A DNA stretch of 64,000 nucleotides from Tuwongella immobilis (GCF_901538355.1 NZ_LR593887.1:6176920-6240919), one strand, 5' to 3'; positions 1 to 8,824 are shown, counted from the first letter of the stretch. The notes: generated by a model not told the origin, from the sequence alone. Program-made: numbers and translations.

Positions 1-713
1 TCGATGAAACTTTTACCAAAGATGGGATATCTGGAAAACGAATCAAAGCAATCCTCCAGCGAAATGACGGCTTGTACGAATTAAAAAACGAATCGAATCG
101 ATGGGTTCTCGAATTTTATTATGACAACCTAACGGACCTCTACAAGAATTACCCCTATCACAATGATGCATCCTTAATTATGGCGCCCATCTGTCGGATT
201 TCAGATCCACTCGATTCACTGTTATCAAAAGATCCGGTCAAATCACCGTGGCGATCGATTCTGTTACCTGGTGGTGACGCATCTCATTTTCAAACTCACG
301 AAATCAGACGGGGAGCGACGACTCCTTCATCCATCACAGATTATCGACTGGTAAACGGCTTGCTTCAACAGTTATCCATCAGCCCGATTGGAAGTACAAA
401 ATCAAAGCAAGTTGACATTATCTATCAGGAATGGAAAGGGGTCAAATATCCGCAACAAGTGACGCTCCGGTCAACGCTATCAGATCCTCCGCTCACCAGT
501 GTCACGAAGTTTTCCGAAATTCGGGAATGCACCAAAGATCCGTCATTTTTCTCCCTCACTGCATTCGGACTCCCCGAAGTCGCGGGCGTGGATCTCGGAA
601 AATCAACTCCCGTTTGGGAGTGGCTGCTCGCTGGAGCGAGCGTCTTGGCGGCGGCTGCGGGGCTCTTTCGTTGGCTGCAACTTCGCTCACTTCGCAAAGG
701 AACCATCGCATGA
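1..713 (+). CDS. Cassette protein A, copy 1 (5' end outside window)
   Basis: Open frame from base 3, continuing from before the window; the TTG at 72 is internal, because residues before it (KAILQRNDGLYEL) match TRVLLQRNDGFYEI of copy 3. The family has no name I recognise. Visible parts are a beta-rich ectodomain, the shared block ECTKDPSFFSLTAFGLPE, then a C-terminal hydrophobic helix (WEWLLAGASVLAAAAGLFRWL) with a basic tail RSLRKGTIA. By analogy with the complete copies it should be exported and anchored by its C-terminus, with most of the protein outside the cytoplasmic membrane. It overlaps the next gene by ATGA, so translation is probably coupled. The sequence is more diverged from copies 2-4 than they are from each other. 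Confidence 0.75.
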   Translation, partial: DETFTKDGISGKRIKAILQRNDGLYELKNESNRWVLEFYYDNLTDLYKNYPYHNDASLIMAPICRISDPLDSLLSKDPVKSPWRSILLPGGDASHFQTHEIRRGATTPSSITDYRLVNGLLQQLSISPIGSTKSKQVDIIYQEWKGVKYPQQVTLRSTLSDPPLTSVTKFSEIRECTKDPSFFSLTAFGLPEVAGVDLGKSTPVWEWLLAGASVLAAAAGLFRWLQLRSLRKGTIA

Positions 714-1150
714 CCTGGATCATTCGAATTTGTTCGATTGGAGCAATTGGCCTGTTCCTGGCAGCAGCTTGGTACAAATCGCAGCCTGCTCCTCAACGGA
801 CGCTAACCCTGGTCAACTCCGAGGTGGATCTTGGCGAAATCCCGCTGGATCGCACGCAATTCGCCATATTTACCATCCGAAATGAGGGTGATGAACCCAA
901 GCGGATTCTCGATTTTGCAAATACCTGCACTTTCTATTGCTGTTATCAAGCGGTTCTTGAAGGACCACAAGTGATCCCCCCGCATTCAGAAATCCAATAT
1001 GTGATTGAAGTGAAAGCCACAGCAACCAAACCATTTACCGTGAACACGACTCTATCACTCGAAGATAACGGCCTCCGGCCAGAACGCATTTTAATTCATG
1101 GAATTGGGGTATCTCAATCGGAAACCGCTGATGCCTCGCCGAGGCCGTGA
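710..1150 (+). CDS. DUF1573 protein, cassette copy 1
   Basis: A 146-residue protein starting at the ATG of the ATGA overlap with the upstream gene. Residues 1-22 form an N-terminal membrane anchor or uncleaved signal (MTWIIRICSIGAIGLFLAA), followed by a DUF1573-type beta-sandwich: LGEIPLDRTQFAIFTIRNEGDEPKRI, a cysteine cluster CTFYCC, and the IPPHSE..Y.IEVKA strand. DUF1573 domains are Ig-like modules of unknown function found on exported proteins; the cysteine cluster replaces the usual SCGCT-like motif. Its consistent pairing with protein A suggests that the two act together at the cell envelope; this is inference. Confidence 0.8.
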   Translation: MTWIIRICSIGAIGLFLAAAWYKSQPAPQRTLTLVNSEVDLGEIPLDRTQFAIFTIRNEGDEPKRILDFANTCTFYCCYQAVLEGPQVIPPHSEIQYVIEVKATATKPFTVNTTLSLEDNGLRPERILIHGIGVSQSETADASPRP

Positions 1151-1240
1151 TGGGGTGACGCTGATCGAACTATTGGTCGTTTCTGCCAGCATCCGAGCAC
1201 GTCCTGGCCTGGTCGAACTGGCGACGCCGATACCAGCACC
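1131..1240 (+). pseudogene. Relic of a DUF1559 prepilin-like gene
   Basis: An ATG at 1131, inside the 3' end of the DUF1573 gene, opens a typical DUF1559 N-terminus: MPRRGRDG followed by VTLIELLVV. After about 17 residues the similarity to the intact genes at 5.2 and 39.5 kb fades (SASIRARPGLVELATP...), and no DUF1559 body follows. The frame stays open into the next cassette protein. The position right after DUF1573 is the same as that of the intact DUF1559 gene of the last cassette, so this is read as a deleted copy. Confidence 0.6.
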
Positions 1241-1373
1241 GCTCGCGGCAATGCCACGACCGGGAACGCGGAGCCAAACCACCCGACTGAACGAATTCGG
1301 CTGTCGGACTAGGCAAGAACTATCAGTCGCTCGCCTCAGTGAGCGAGACTGCACCATCCCATTGAGAGATGCG

Positions 1374-2333
1374 ATGAGATATTTGACCATATTGATTGTT
1401 TTTTGGCTGGTATCCTTCAACCAAACCGCACTTGCGCAGCGAGTCAATGACTCGGAAAAAGCGAGGCTGATTCGTGAGGGTTGGAATCAGTTGTACGAAC
1501 AGGATCGGCAACCGACCTATTATCAGATTCGATTTCGTGCGAGTAATGCGAATAACGGAAAAATCGAATTTGATCGCGCAACGCAGATTGAATATGGAGC
1601 CAAGCAGCAGAATCAGACTCTGAAAAGTGAAAATTCGATCATGTGCATGAATTCCATGTATAGTTTCTTACTTCATCACAAACCAGACTCATCTCCGTGG
1701 CTCCTCGCTTCATCGGAACTGAATTCAATCGATTCATCCGGTCGCACGCAGAATTCCTTTTTCCAGGATCTAACGGAAAACTCCCCATCGGCAGGGCACG
1801 TTTACCCTTCGTCATTTTTTGATTCCAGCTCATGTCACTTATTATTATCGAATAACGCGATTGAATTCCTTTCGATTCGCAACGATCTATCGGAATGCGA
1901 AATTCGTTATCGGCGTCACGTTAGCAACGTTACCGTGGAATATACAGGAACCCTCACGCTGGATCCCCAAGCCCACTCCATCATTACTCAGGCGAAGCTT
2001 CAGGGCACAAACCCCAAGGGGGAACGAATCGATTACCAGTTCAAACGCGACTACATTCGAGATCATGATCTCATCCGCACGCGTTCAAACTCCATTCAAT
2101 TCAGTGTCGGCAAGAACTCATCCACACGGGACTACGAATACACATATGGAATCAAGCCGTTCCCAATTTTGACCAAATTAAGTGACTATGGATTCCCTGA
2201 ACCAGAAGGTGTGGTGTGGCCGGCCCAAACCCCCGTCTGGGTGTGGCTGCTCGCCGCTGCGGCTGGGTTAATGCTGCTTGCGCTTCTGTTCCGCACCTTG
2301 CAACAACGCGCCGTTCGAAAGGAATCCACATGA
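1374..2333 (+). CDS. Cassette protein A, copy 2
   Basis: A 319-residue protein. The ATG at 1374 was chosen because it gives a clean signal peptide (MRYLTILIVFWLVSFNQTALAQ, cleavage after ALA) and has GAGAG about 6 bases upstream; the frame is also open upstream to 1131. The ectodomain is beta-rich with no recognised domain; a LolA/LppX-like fold is only a guess from the strand pattern. The C-terminus YGFPEPEG ... TPVWVWLLAAAAGLMLLALL is a membrane helix with tail RTLQQRAVRKEST, almost identical to copies 3 and 4. This copy lacks the CTKDPSYFSLT block before the helix. ATGA overlap with the following DUF1573 gene. Confidence 0.8.
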   Translation: MRYLTILIVFWLVSFNQTALAQRVNDSEKARLIREGWNQLYEQDRQPTYYQIRFRASNANNGKIEFDRATQIEYGAKQQNQTLKSENSIMCMNSMYSFLLHHKPDSSPWLLASSELNSIDSSGRTQNSFFQDLTENSPSAGHVYPSSFFDSSSCHLLLSNNAIEFLSIRNDLSECEIRYRRHVSNVTVEYTGTLTLDPQAHSIITQAKLQGTNPKGERIDYQFKRDYIRDHDLIRTRSNSIQFSVGKNSSTRDYEYTYGIKPFPILTKLSDYGFPEPEGVVWPAQTPVWVWLLAAAAGLMLLALLFRTLQQRAVRKEST

Positions 2334-2746
2334 CCTGGATCATTCGGATTTTGACTGCGGCTGCGCTGGGGACGCTCTTGGCGGCGGGATGGTTTCTCGC
2401 TCAGCCAGCTCCCACGCGCACGCTCGAAATTCTCAATCCACACATCGAGCTTGGCGAAGTCGATTCGGGAACTTCTTATGAAGTCACGTTTATCTTTCAG
2501 AACGACGGGGATTCCTCGCACCTTGTCTACAATCTTGCTCCACGCTGCACACCAACGTGCTGTTTCGAACCCAAGCAGCTTCAGCCCCAGATCATTCCAC
2601 CGCGTTCGGAATTCGAGTATATTCTGGTCGTTAAACCCACACATCCGGGGCCGTTTCAACTGCGCACGCATCTCTTTTTCGAAGATTCCGCATTGCGACA
2701 AGAGCCTGTCACCATTTCCGGTGTCGCCCGAGATTCGGAGCAATAG
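2330..2746 (+). CDS. DUF1573 protein, cassette copy 2
   Basis: A 138-residue protein coupled to copy 2 of A by ATGA. The first 45 residues (anchor MTWIIRILTAAALGTLLAAG, then LAQPAPTRTLEILNPHIELGEV) are nearly identical to the third DUF1573 copy, while the rest differs (DSGTSYEVTFIFQNDGDSSH; cysteine cluster CTPTCC). That is a mosaic pattern. It is predicted to be held in the cytoplasmic membrane by the N-terminal helix with the Ig-like domain outside. Function unknown. Confidence 0.8.
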   Translation: MTWIIRILTAAALGTLLAAGWFLAQPAPTRTLEILNPHIELGEVDSGTSYEVTFIFQNDGDSSHLVYNLAPRCTPTCCFEPKQLQPQIIPPRSEFEYILVVKPTHPGPFQLRTHLFFEDSALRQEPVTISGVARDSEQ

Positions 2747-2832
2747 TTGGAATCAACCGGCATCCAACCCATCTGCGGATACTTCACGATCGTCCAGAAC
2801 TCGACCAATAACCTTTGAATCATGAGAATTCC

Positions 2833-3762
2833 ATGACACCCTGGCTGCTTCTGCTATCGTTGCAACTCGGTGCGTCCGCTCAGGCGGTTACCGAAGATAC
2901 GCTCCGCGAGTGGGCACAAAACTATCGCGATTCTCTCGTCGGCACCCAATTCACCTTCACGCACGAGGATGAAACCGATGAATCCGACAAAATTCTCATT
3001 CAGGGAGCCTATGCATCGATTCCGTACCAAGGTGGAAGTCTGCATCGTCTTGAAACAACATGGATGGTGACCAACGGTGATCGGAAAACTACCAAAACGC
3101 GAGTTCTGTTACAGCGAAATGATGGTTTCTACGAAATTGAAGATAACGGCCAGGGCTGGCTTCTAACACAATATATTCCCGAATTTGCCCAACCCTTCAA
3201 AAATTACGATATTTCTACCGATTTTGATTATATTAGTGCACCCGTTTCGAGACTCATGACTCCTTTTGATTCTATTTTCCCTCATCATTCAGAGTTTAGT
3301 TATCGCTCGACATTAATGCCTTCTTCACGAACGCATCATATTCAAACCAAAGAGACACCATTAGGAAAACAAGAAGCCACCTCGCTCTCGGACTACTGGA
3401 TGGAAGATGGCTTAATCAAGAAATCGATCATTCGCAGAGCGAGCACAAACCAAACCATCACAAGGGAGACTGTCTATCAAACCTTGAATGGCAAAAAATT
3501 TCCTCAGGAAATTACCACACAAAACTTGGTAATCAACCCGCCGTTGCACAGTATTACCCGGTTTTCACCCGTCGAAGTCTGTACAAAAGACCCTTCGTAT
3601 TTCTCGCTGACACAGTTCGGAATGCCCGAAGCCGAGGGGATTGATTTGGGGCGACCCACGCCCGTTTGGGTGTGGCTGCTCGCCGCTGCGGCTGGGCTGA
3701 TGCTGCTTGCATTGCTGTTCCGCACCTTGCAACAACGCGCCATTCGAAAGGAATCCACATGA
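2833..3762 (+). CDS. Cassette protein A, copy 3
   Basis: A 309-residue protein. The ATG at 2833 starts directly at the signal peptide MTPWLLLLSLQLGASAQA; an upstream in-frame TTG at 2815 is less likely. Residues 19-40 (VTEDTLREWAQNYRDSLVG) and the last 60 (CTKDPSYFSLTQFGMPE, then the PVWVWLLAAAAGLMLLALL helix and tail RTLQQRAIRKEST) are nearly identical to copy 4, but the middle 200 residues are strongly diverged. Predicted exported, C-terminally anchored envelope protein. It is followed by a truncated DUF1573 start rather than a full partner gene. Confidence 0.8.
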   Translation: MTPWLLLLSLQLGASAQAVTEDTLREWAQNYRDSLVGTQFTFTHEDETDESDKILIQGAYASIPYQGGSLHRLETTWMVTNGDRKTTKTRVLLQRNDGFYEIEDNGQGWLLTQYIPEFAQPFKNYDISTDFDYISAPVSRLMTPFDSIFPHHSEFSYRSTLMPSSRTHHIQTKETPLGKQEATSLSDYWMEDGLIKKSIIRRASTNQTITRETVYQTLNGKKFPQEITTQNLVINPPLHSITRFSPVEVCTKDPSYFSLTQFGMPEAEGIDLGRPTPVWVWLLAAAAGLMLLALLFRTLQQRAIRKEST

Positions 3763-3821
3763 CCTGGATCATTCGGGGGTTCTCGAGCGGAAGCCATCGT
3801 ATGCTCTTCGAATGGATCTGA
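3759..3821 (+). pseudogene. Truncated DUF1573 start (20 codons)
   Basis: The ATGA overlap and first six codons MTWIIR of the DUF1573 gene are kept exactly, then the sequence leaves the family (GFSSGSHRMLFEWI) and stops at 3819-3821. It is the remnant of the DUF1573 partner of copy 3, presumably deleted by recombination between tandem copies. Copy 4 of A starts 79 bases later. Confidence 0.65.
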
Positions 3822-3899
3822 CCAAAGCGCGTTCGTGACAGGGGGGAGTCCCACTGACAAGTTCTCGATCGATTATTCGACTAACAGAAAAGGATTCGA

Positions 3900-4838
3900 A
3901 TGCAAATGTCATGGCTGCTGCTGCTATCGCTGCAACTCGGTGCGCCCGAACAGGCGGTTACCGAAGATACGCTCCGCGAGTGGAGCCAAAACTATCGCGA
4001 TTCTCTCGTCGGCACCCAATTCACCTTCACAACCCAAGAAGGTCTTGAACCAGATGGTTTCATTGCGCGACAAGGGACGTATGCATCCATTCCGTACAAG
4101 GATGGTAGCTTGCATCGTTTGGACATCACAAAAACCTTCTCCGCAGACGGTCTAACAACGACGACGACCCAAACGCTGCTTCAGCGTCCTGATGGATGCT
4201 ATGAGATTTTCCAAAATAACAACGGGTGGGTCTTAGAGAAACATCACAGCCAATTAAAAGAAATATACAAGGAATATGGATTCAGATCTGATTTCATGTT
4301 TATCATGATGCCAGTAGTTCGTATTGCTTCTCCTTTCGATGAGTCACTATCTCGAGAACGTAGCGGTTTTTCATGGGGATCAAGGATCAGCTTGACAAAG
4401 AGCAAAAACGAGTTTCAAACATCAGAATTCCCATGGACCAACCCCAAACAAGTATCTGTGGTCAGCAACTATTGGCTCGAAGATGGTTGCATCAAAAAAC
4501 TGGTCATCGCCAAGCCTGATGGGACCGAAGCCAAAATCCAAGAGATCAACTACCAGCTCTTCAACAATCGGAAGTACCCGCGCGATTCTACGATCCGTGT
4601 ACCTGGGGACGACCAACGCTTGTCGCTTGTCGCTGAGTTTTCGGATGTTACAGCCTGTACGAAAGCCCCTTCGTATTTCTCGCTGACACAGTTCGGAATG
4701 CCCGAAGCCGAGGGGATTGATTTGGGGCGACCCACGCCGGTTTGGGTGTGGCTGCTCGCCGCTGCCGGTGGGCTGATGCTGCTCGCGCTACTGTTCCGTA
4801 CCTTGCAACAACGCGCTCTTCGAAAGGAATCCACATGA
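3900..4838 (+). CDS. Cassette protein A, copy 4
   Basis: A 312-residue protein. The ATG at 3900 is preceded by AAAAGGA (3888-3894) at good spacing. Signal peptide MQMSWLLLLSLQLGAPEQA, conserved VTEDTLREWSQNYRDSLVG block, divergent beta-rich centre, conserved CTKAPSYFSLTQFGMPE, C-terminal helix and basic tail RTLQQRALRKEST. Same predicted topology as the other copies: exported, one C-terminal membrane span. ATGA overlap with the last DUF1573 gene. No enzymatic motif seen. Confidence 0.8.
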   Translation: MQMSWLLLLSLQLGAPEQAVTEDTLREWSQNYRDSLVGTQFTFTTQEGLEPDGFIARQGTYASIPYKDGSLHRLDITKTFSADGLTTTTTQTLLQRPDGCYEIFQNNNGWVLEKHHSQLKEIYKEYGFRSDFMFIMMPVVRIASPFDESLSRERSGFSWGSRISLTKSKNEFQTSEFPWTNPKQVSVVSNYWLEDGCIKKLVIAKPDGTEAKIQEINYQLFNNRKYPRDSTIRVPGDDQRLSLVAEFSDVTACTKAPSYFSLTQFGMPEAEGIDLGRPTPVWVWLLAAAGGLMLLALLFRTLQQRALRKEST

Positions 4839-5275
4839 CCTGGATCATTCGGATTTTGACTGCGGCTTCGCTGGGGACGCTCTTGGCGGCGGGATGGTTT
4901 CTCGCTCAGCCCGCTCCCACGCGCACGCTCGAAATTCTCAATCCACACATCGAGCTTGGCGAAGTGCCCAGCGATCAACCCCAATTGGTCGTCTTCCGGA
5001 TTCGTAACTCTGGATCGGCCCCGAAACGGGTCGTGAACTTCCCTTCGACTTGCAATTTCACCTGCTGCTATCGTTCGGTACTGGACGGTCCCCAAATCAT
5101 TCCCCCCCATTCGGAGTTGGAATATGTGGTCGAAGTTAAGCCCAGAGGTGCCAATCCGTTCCAAGTCGATACCCTGTTGGTCTTGGAAGACATTGGCACT
5201 CGACCGGAGCACGTTCACATCGAAGGAATCGGCATCGACCCGAACAAACCGTTCGACATCCCCCTCAAACCGTAA
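4835..5275 (+). CDS. DUF1573 protein, cassette copy 3
   Basis: A 146-residue DUF1573 protein with N-terminal anchor (MTWIIRILTAASLGTLLAAG), a linker LAQPAPTRTLEILNP, the Ig-like domain LGEVPSDQPQLVVFRIRNSG, and a cysteine cluster CNFTCC. The 5' third is almost identical to copy 2, while the domain core is closer to copy 1 (YRSVLDGPQIIPPHSELEYVVEVK). The downstream DUF1559 gene begins within its 3' end. Confidence 0.8.
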   Translation: MTWIIRILTAASLGTLLAAGWFLAQPAPTRTLEILNPHIELGEVPSDQPQLVVFRIRNSGSAPKRVVNFPSTCNFTCCYRSVLDGPQIIPPHSELEYVVEVKPRGANPFQVDTLLVLEDIGTRPEHVHIEGIGIDPNKPFDIPLKP

Positions 5276-6146
5276 CGGGTTCACCCTCATCGAGTTGCTG
5301 GTGGTGATTGCCATCATCAGTGTGTTGGTGGGGCTGCTGCTGGCGGCAGTGCAGAAGGTGCGCGGGGCAGCCGCGCGCATGCAGTGCCAAAATCAATTGC
5401 GTCAACTGGCGTTGGCCCTGCACAGCGTCGAAAGTGGGCGAGGGATCTTACCGCCGGGAACGCGGTCGCTGTTTCAACGGGATATTCGCCCCTTCACCGG
5501 TTGGACGCTCGAAATTCTCCCGCAGTTGGAGCAAGAGGCGCTGTACCGCGAAGCACAAGCCGCCTTCCGCGTGACACCGATGCCGTTTTTCGCCCCGCAC
5601 CCGATCGCCACGGTTGTGCGCAGCTTCGCCTGCCCGATGGATCCGCGAGTGCTGAAGGCCCATTTTAGCCAGACGTCGCAAATTGATGTGGCGTTGACGA
5701 GCTATTTGGGGGTGAGCGGCACCATCACCACGCAGAAAGATGGCGTGTTGTACCTCGATTCACGGACCACCTTTGGAAGCATTACCGACGGGCTAAGCCA
5801 AACGCTGATGCTCGGCGAACGCCCGCCCAGTGCGGATCTCCGGTTCGGTTGGTGGTACGCGGGATTTGGCCAGCAGCTCACTGGATCGGCTGACATCGTC
5901 TTGGGGGTGCGGGAGCCGAATTTGCAGCCCATTGTCAGTGGTTCGCCGTGTGGGCCGGGCAACTATCCGTTTAAGCCAGGCTGGTTTGATAATCCTTGTT
6001 CCATGTTCCATTATTGGTCGCCGCATTCCGGCGGTGCCAATTTCGCATTCGCGGATGGATCAGTGCAATTTCTCACCTACGATGCCAACTCGGTGATGCC
6101 GCAATTGGCCACCCGCGCTGGCGGCGAAGTCGCGACGCTTCCGTGA
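5193..6146 (+). CDS. DUF1559 prepilin-like exported protein
   Basis: Type IV prepilin-like N-terminus NG-FTLIELLVVIAIISVLVGLLLAA, with cleavage expected after the Gly, then the VQKVRGAAARMQCQNQL helix typical of planctomycete DUF1559 proteins. The C-terminal signature is NFAFADGSVQFLTYDANSVM ending in LP. Such proteins are pseudopilin-like surface proteins of unknown role present in many paralogues. The start is uncertain: no ATG lies close to the prepilin motif. In-frame options are TTG 5193 (used here) and ATG 5124, both inside the DUF1573 gene. It closes the cassette array and parallels the relic at 1131. Confidence 0.8.
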   Translation: MALDRSTFTSKESASTRTNRSTSPSNRNGFTLIELLVVIAIISVLVGLLLAAVQKVRGAAARMQCQNQLRQLALALHSVESGRGILPPGTRSLFQRDIRPFTGWTLEILPQLEQEALYREAQAAFRVTPMPFFAPHPIATVVRSFACPMDPRVLKAHFSQTSQIDVALTSYLGVSGTITTQKDGVLYLDSRTTFGSITDGLSQTLMLGERPPSADLRFGWWYAGFGQQLTGSADIVLGVREPNLQPIVSGSPCGPGNYPFKPGWFDNPCSMFHYWSPHSGGANFAFADGSVQFLTYDANSVMPQLATRAGGEVATLP

Positions 6147-6357
6147 TCATTTCAGGATCGTCGAATGGACGGGCTTTCGGGGCGAGAGCGGAACGGGTGA
6201 AGGGCGAGTGAAGGGCGGGTGCGGGGCGAGGTGGCGGAAAATTCGGTGGCAGGCATCGATTGCGGCGGATATAACCACGACCGCACGTGGCATGTGTCAC
6301 CATCGCGGGCCGTGGTGCAATCGCCACGCGGACCGCATCGCTATCCGAAGGAATGTC

Positions 6358-7431
6358 ATGCTCTCCGCCATGAATCGCCGAGAATTGCTGGCCGGTGCCG
6401 CTTCTGCGGTGCTTGTCCCCCGATCGCTGACGGCTTCCAATCCGCCGACGCCGACGAATCCTATTGGGTTTTTCCTGGTCGGCGATACGCATTTTTTAGC
6501 GGACAAAGACAATCCGAAATCGCTGGATGCACGGTCGGCAGCGGTCACATCGAAGCTAGTCGATTGGCTCAATTCGCTGCCCGGCAGTGAAATTCCAGCC
6601 AAGGCGGGTGGCGGTCGTGTGCTGCCGCCGCTGGGGGTGATTCATGCCGGCGATTGCATCGACACGGGCGATAAAGCCAACATCAACATGCAGGCCACGG
6701 AATGGGACGCATTCGCCGACGCTTATGGATTGACCGGCAAAGATGGGAAACTGCGGGTGCCGGTGTATGAGGTGCATGGCAATCATGACAGTCCGCGAGG
6801 GGATGGGCTGGCGATTCAAAAGATCATTCAGCGCAACCAAAAACGTCCCGGCGTGACCAATCTTTCCAAGAATGGTGTGCATTATTCGTGGGATTGGGGC
6901 GGCGTGCATTTCATTTGTCTGGGAATCGTCGTCGGCCAAGTCGCGGAGGTGACTCGCAAGCGACGATACGCCCCGTTGGGCAGCTTGGAATTTTTGATCC
7001 AAGATCTGAAAGACAAAGTCGGGAACTCGGGCAAACCGGTGGTGATTACCCAGCATATCGACATGATTCGTTATGCGCAGCCGTTGCCGGTGGCGGACTC
7101 GAAAGCCGTCGGGATGGAGTGGGATCCGGCCGATGTCAAAGGCTATTACGACGCCCTTCGTGGGTACAACATCGCGGCCATTTTGTACGGGCACACCCAC
7201 GGCCGCAATGTCTATCGCTGGGATGGCACGAACAAGCCAGCGATGACGGGAATTCCCACGTTTAATGTGGATAATAGCAGCCATTTTCATGGCAAACAGC
7301 AGGCGTTTTTCTACTTCGAGATCCACCCGACGCAGCTCATCGTCCGCGAATATCACACAACCGATGCCTGGGAAACCGGCGCATGGACCCCGCAAACCTG
7401 GACCGCCCCGCTCCGCATGGGCAACGGCTGA
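6358..7431 (+). CDS. Exported metallophosphoesterase
   Basis: A 357-residue calcineurin-like phosphoesterase. ATG 6358 has GAAGGA 5 bases upstream. The N-terminus MNRRELLAGAASAVL has a twin-arginine-like motif, so Tat export is likely. Metal-ligand motifs are in family order: GDTH (42-45), GD (98-99), GNHD (141-144), QH (232-233), GHTH (278-281). The family hydrolyses phosphomono- or diesters using a two-metal centre; the substrate cannot be told. It converges with the beta-propeller gene downstream; the 211 bases upstream hold only short G-rich direct repeats (GTGAAGGGCGA-like). Confidence 0.85.
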   Translation: MLSAMNRRELLAGAASAVLVPRSLTASNPPTPTNPIGFFLVGDTHFLADKDNPKSLDARSAAVTSKLVDWLNSLPGSEIPAKAGGGRVLPPLGVIHAGDCIDTGDKANINMQATEWDAFADAYGLTGKDGKLRVPVYEVHGNHDSPRGDGLAIQKIIQRNQKRPGVTNLSKNGVHYSWDWGGVHFICLGIVVGQVAEVTRKRRYAPLGSLEFLIQDLKDKVGNSGKPVVITQHIDMIRYAQPLPVADSKAVGMEWDPADVKGYYDALRGYNIAAILYGHTHGRNVYRWDGTNKPAMTGIPTFNVDNSSHFHGKQQAFFYFEIHPTQLIVREYHTTDAWETGAWTPQTWTAPLRMGNG

Positions 7432-7516
7432 TTCCCCACGCGGAGCATGCCCATTCCACCCCGCAATCGCTGTGGAAATGATCGCAGTCGAGGCGATCGC
7501 GGGGGAGTTGAATCAA

Positions 7517-8824
7517 TCACTGACCGATTCGGAACAATCGTGTGCCGGTGCGGACGAAAAAGGCACCATCGGCGGCGGCGACTCCGTACACGGTTTCGCC
7601 CGCGCCGTACTCGCTGCCTGCGCCGGGACGTGATTCATTCCCAGCGGATTTCGGCTTGGATTTGGCAGCCCACAGCGGATTCGAGGCGATTTGCTCAAAT
7701 TCCTTGCCCGCTTTCAACACGCTGGTGGTGCCGTCTTTGCCGAAGAAATAGACATAGTCTCCTGCCCCAATCATCGATGCCCAACAGGGGCCATCAATGC
7801 GCTCGGCGAATAATTCCTGGCCGGATTGCAGATCGTGAGCCGTGACAATGCCCACCTGATTGACGAAGTACGCGACCTGCTGATAGGCCAGCGGCGTGGC
7901 ATAATTCGAGATGCCCAATTTCGCCGACCAAACCGATTCGTAGCCCGGCTTGCCATCCGCATCGATCAAGCGCAAGCAGCCGTTGCCTTTGGCACCCATC
8001 GGCGGCGCATCTTTGGATCGGCTCGTGCCGCCGCCAAACAGAATGCGATCGCCGCTGACCGACGCCGAGGGAATCGTATTGCCCACGACGTTATCGAGCT
8101 TCCAAAGCGGCTTGCCGCTGTCCGCCGCGTAGCCAATGATCGTACCAGCGCTGCTGGCGATGATTTCCGGCTTGCCGTTGCGAGTCGCCACCACCGGCGA
8201 ACTCCACCCGCCGCGCGCTTCCCGATCGGTTTTCCACCGCGTTTTGCCGGTCTGCTTCTCGACCGCCAGCAGATACGATGGCCCACGATCATCAATGAGA
8301 ATAAACAGCGTATCCGCCGTCTGTGCGGGCGAACTCCCGACTCCGTGCCCGCCTTGGAATTCGCCATAATCGCGGACCAACGACCGCTCCCACCGCACCT
8401 TGCCCGCATGGGTCAGCGCCAGCAAATTGCCCCCTTCAAAGAAGCAATACACGCCATCGGCATCCGCACACGGCGTCGGCGCGGCCCGGCTCACCGTCTC
8501 CGACCATTTCGCTTTCTGCGTCGGCTCCAGCGCATGACGCCATTGTTCCTTCCCCGTTTTGGCATCCAACGCCAGCACAAAGCCCTTCTCCCGCTGGGCC
8601 CCATCCACCGCCGTCACATACACGGTTCCGCCCCAAATCACCGGCGCCGATTGGCCGTATCCAGGCAGATTCACCGTCCAGGCAATCCCCTCCGTCGCCG
8701 TCCATTTGGTGGGATACTGCCCAGTCGCCACCGAATCGCCCGTGCCCCGAAAGCCCGGCCAATCCGCCGCCACCGCCACACTTCCAAATAGGCTCATCAC
8801 GCCAAGTACGAGGCTTCTCACCAT
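7517..8824 (-). CDS. PQQ-like beta-propeller repeat protein
   Basis: A 435-residue exported protein. The start at 8824 gives signal peptide MVRSLVLGVMSLFGSVAVAA and has AGGAG upstream. The mature protein begins DWPGFRG and carries repeated propeller blades (VYVTAVDGAQREKGFVLALDAKTGKEQW; LLAVEKQTGKTRW; GYAADSGKPLWKL; TAHDLQSGQELF), the PQQ/BamB-type repeat common in planctomycete periplasmic proteins that usually lack PQQ itself. Probably a soluble eight-bladed propeller; ligand unknown. Transcribed divergently from the heme protein. Confidence 0.85.
   Translation of the reverse strand: MVRSLVLGVMSLFGSVAVAADWPGFRGTGDSVATGQYPTKWTATEGIAWTVNLPGYGQSAPVIWGGTVYVTAVDGAQREKGFVLALDAKTGKEQWRHALEPTQKAKWSETVSRAAPTPCADADGVYCFFEGGNLLALTHAGKVRWERSLVRDYGEFQGGHGVGSSPAQTADTLFILIDDRGPSYLLAVEKQTGKTRWKTDREARGGWSSPVVATRNGKPEIIASSAGTIIGYAADSGKPLWKLDNVVGNTIPSASVSGDRILFGGGTSRSKDAPPMGAKGNGCLRLIDADGKPGYESVWSAKLGISNYATPLAYQQVAYFVNQVGIVTAHDLQSGQELFAERIDGPCWASMIGAGDYVYFFGKDGTTSVLKAGKEFEQIASNPLWAAKSKPKSAGNESRPGAGSEYGAGETVYGVAAADGAFFVRTGTRLFRIGQ

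Noticed and set aside
431-709. Upstream extension of the first DUF1573 protein
   Set aside because: The frame is open but overlaps the conserved coding part of A copy 1. The ATGA overlap and the anchor helix fix the start at 710, as in the other cassettes.
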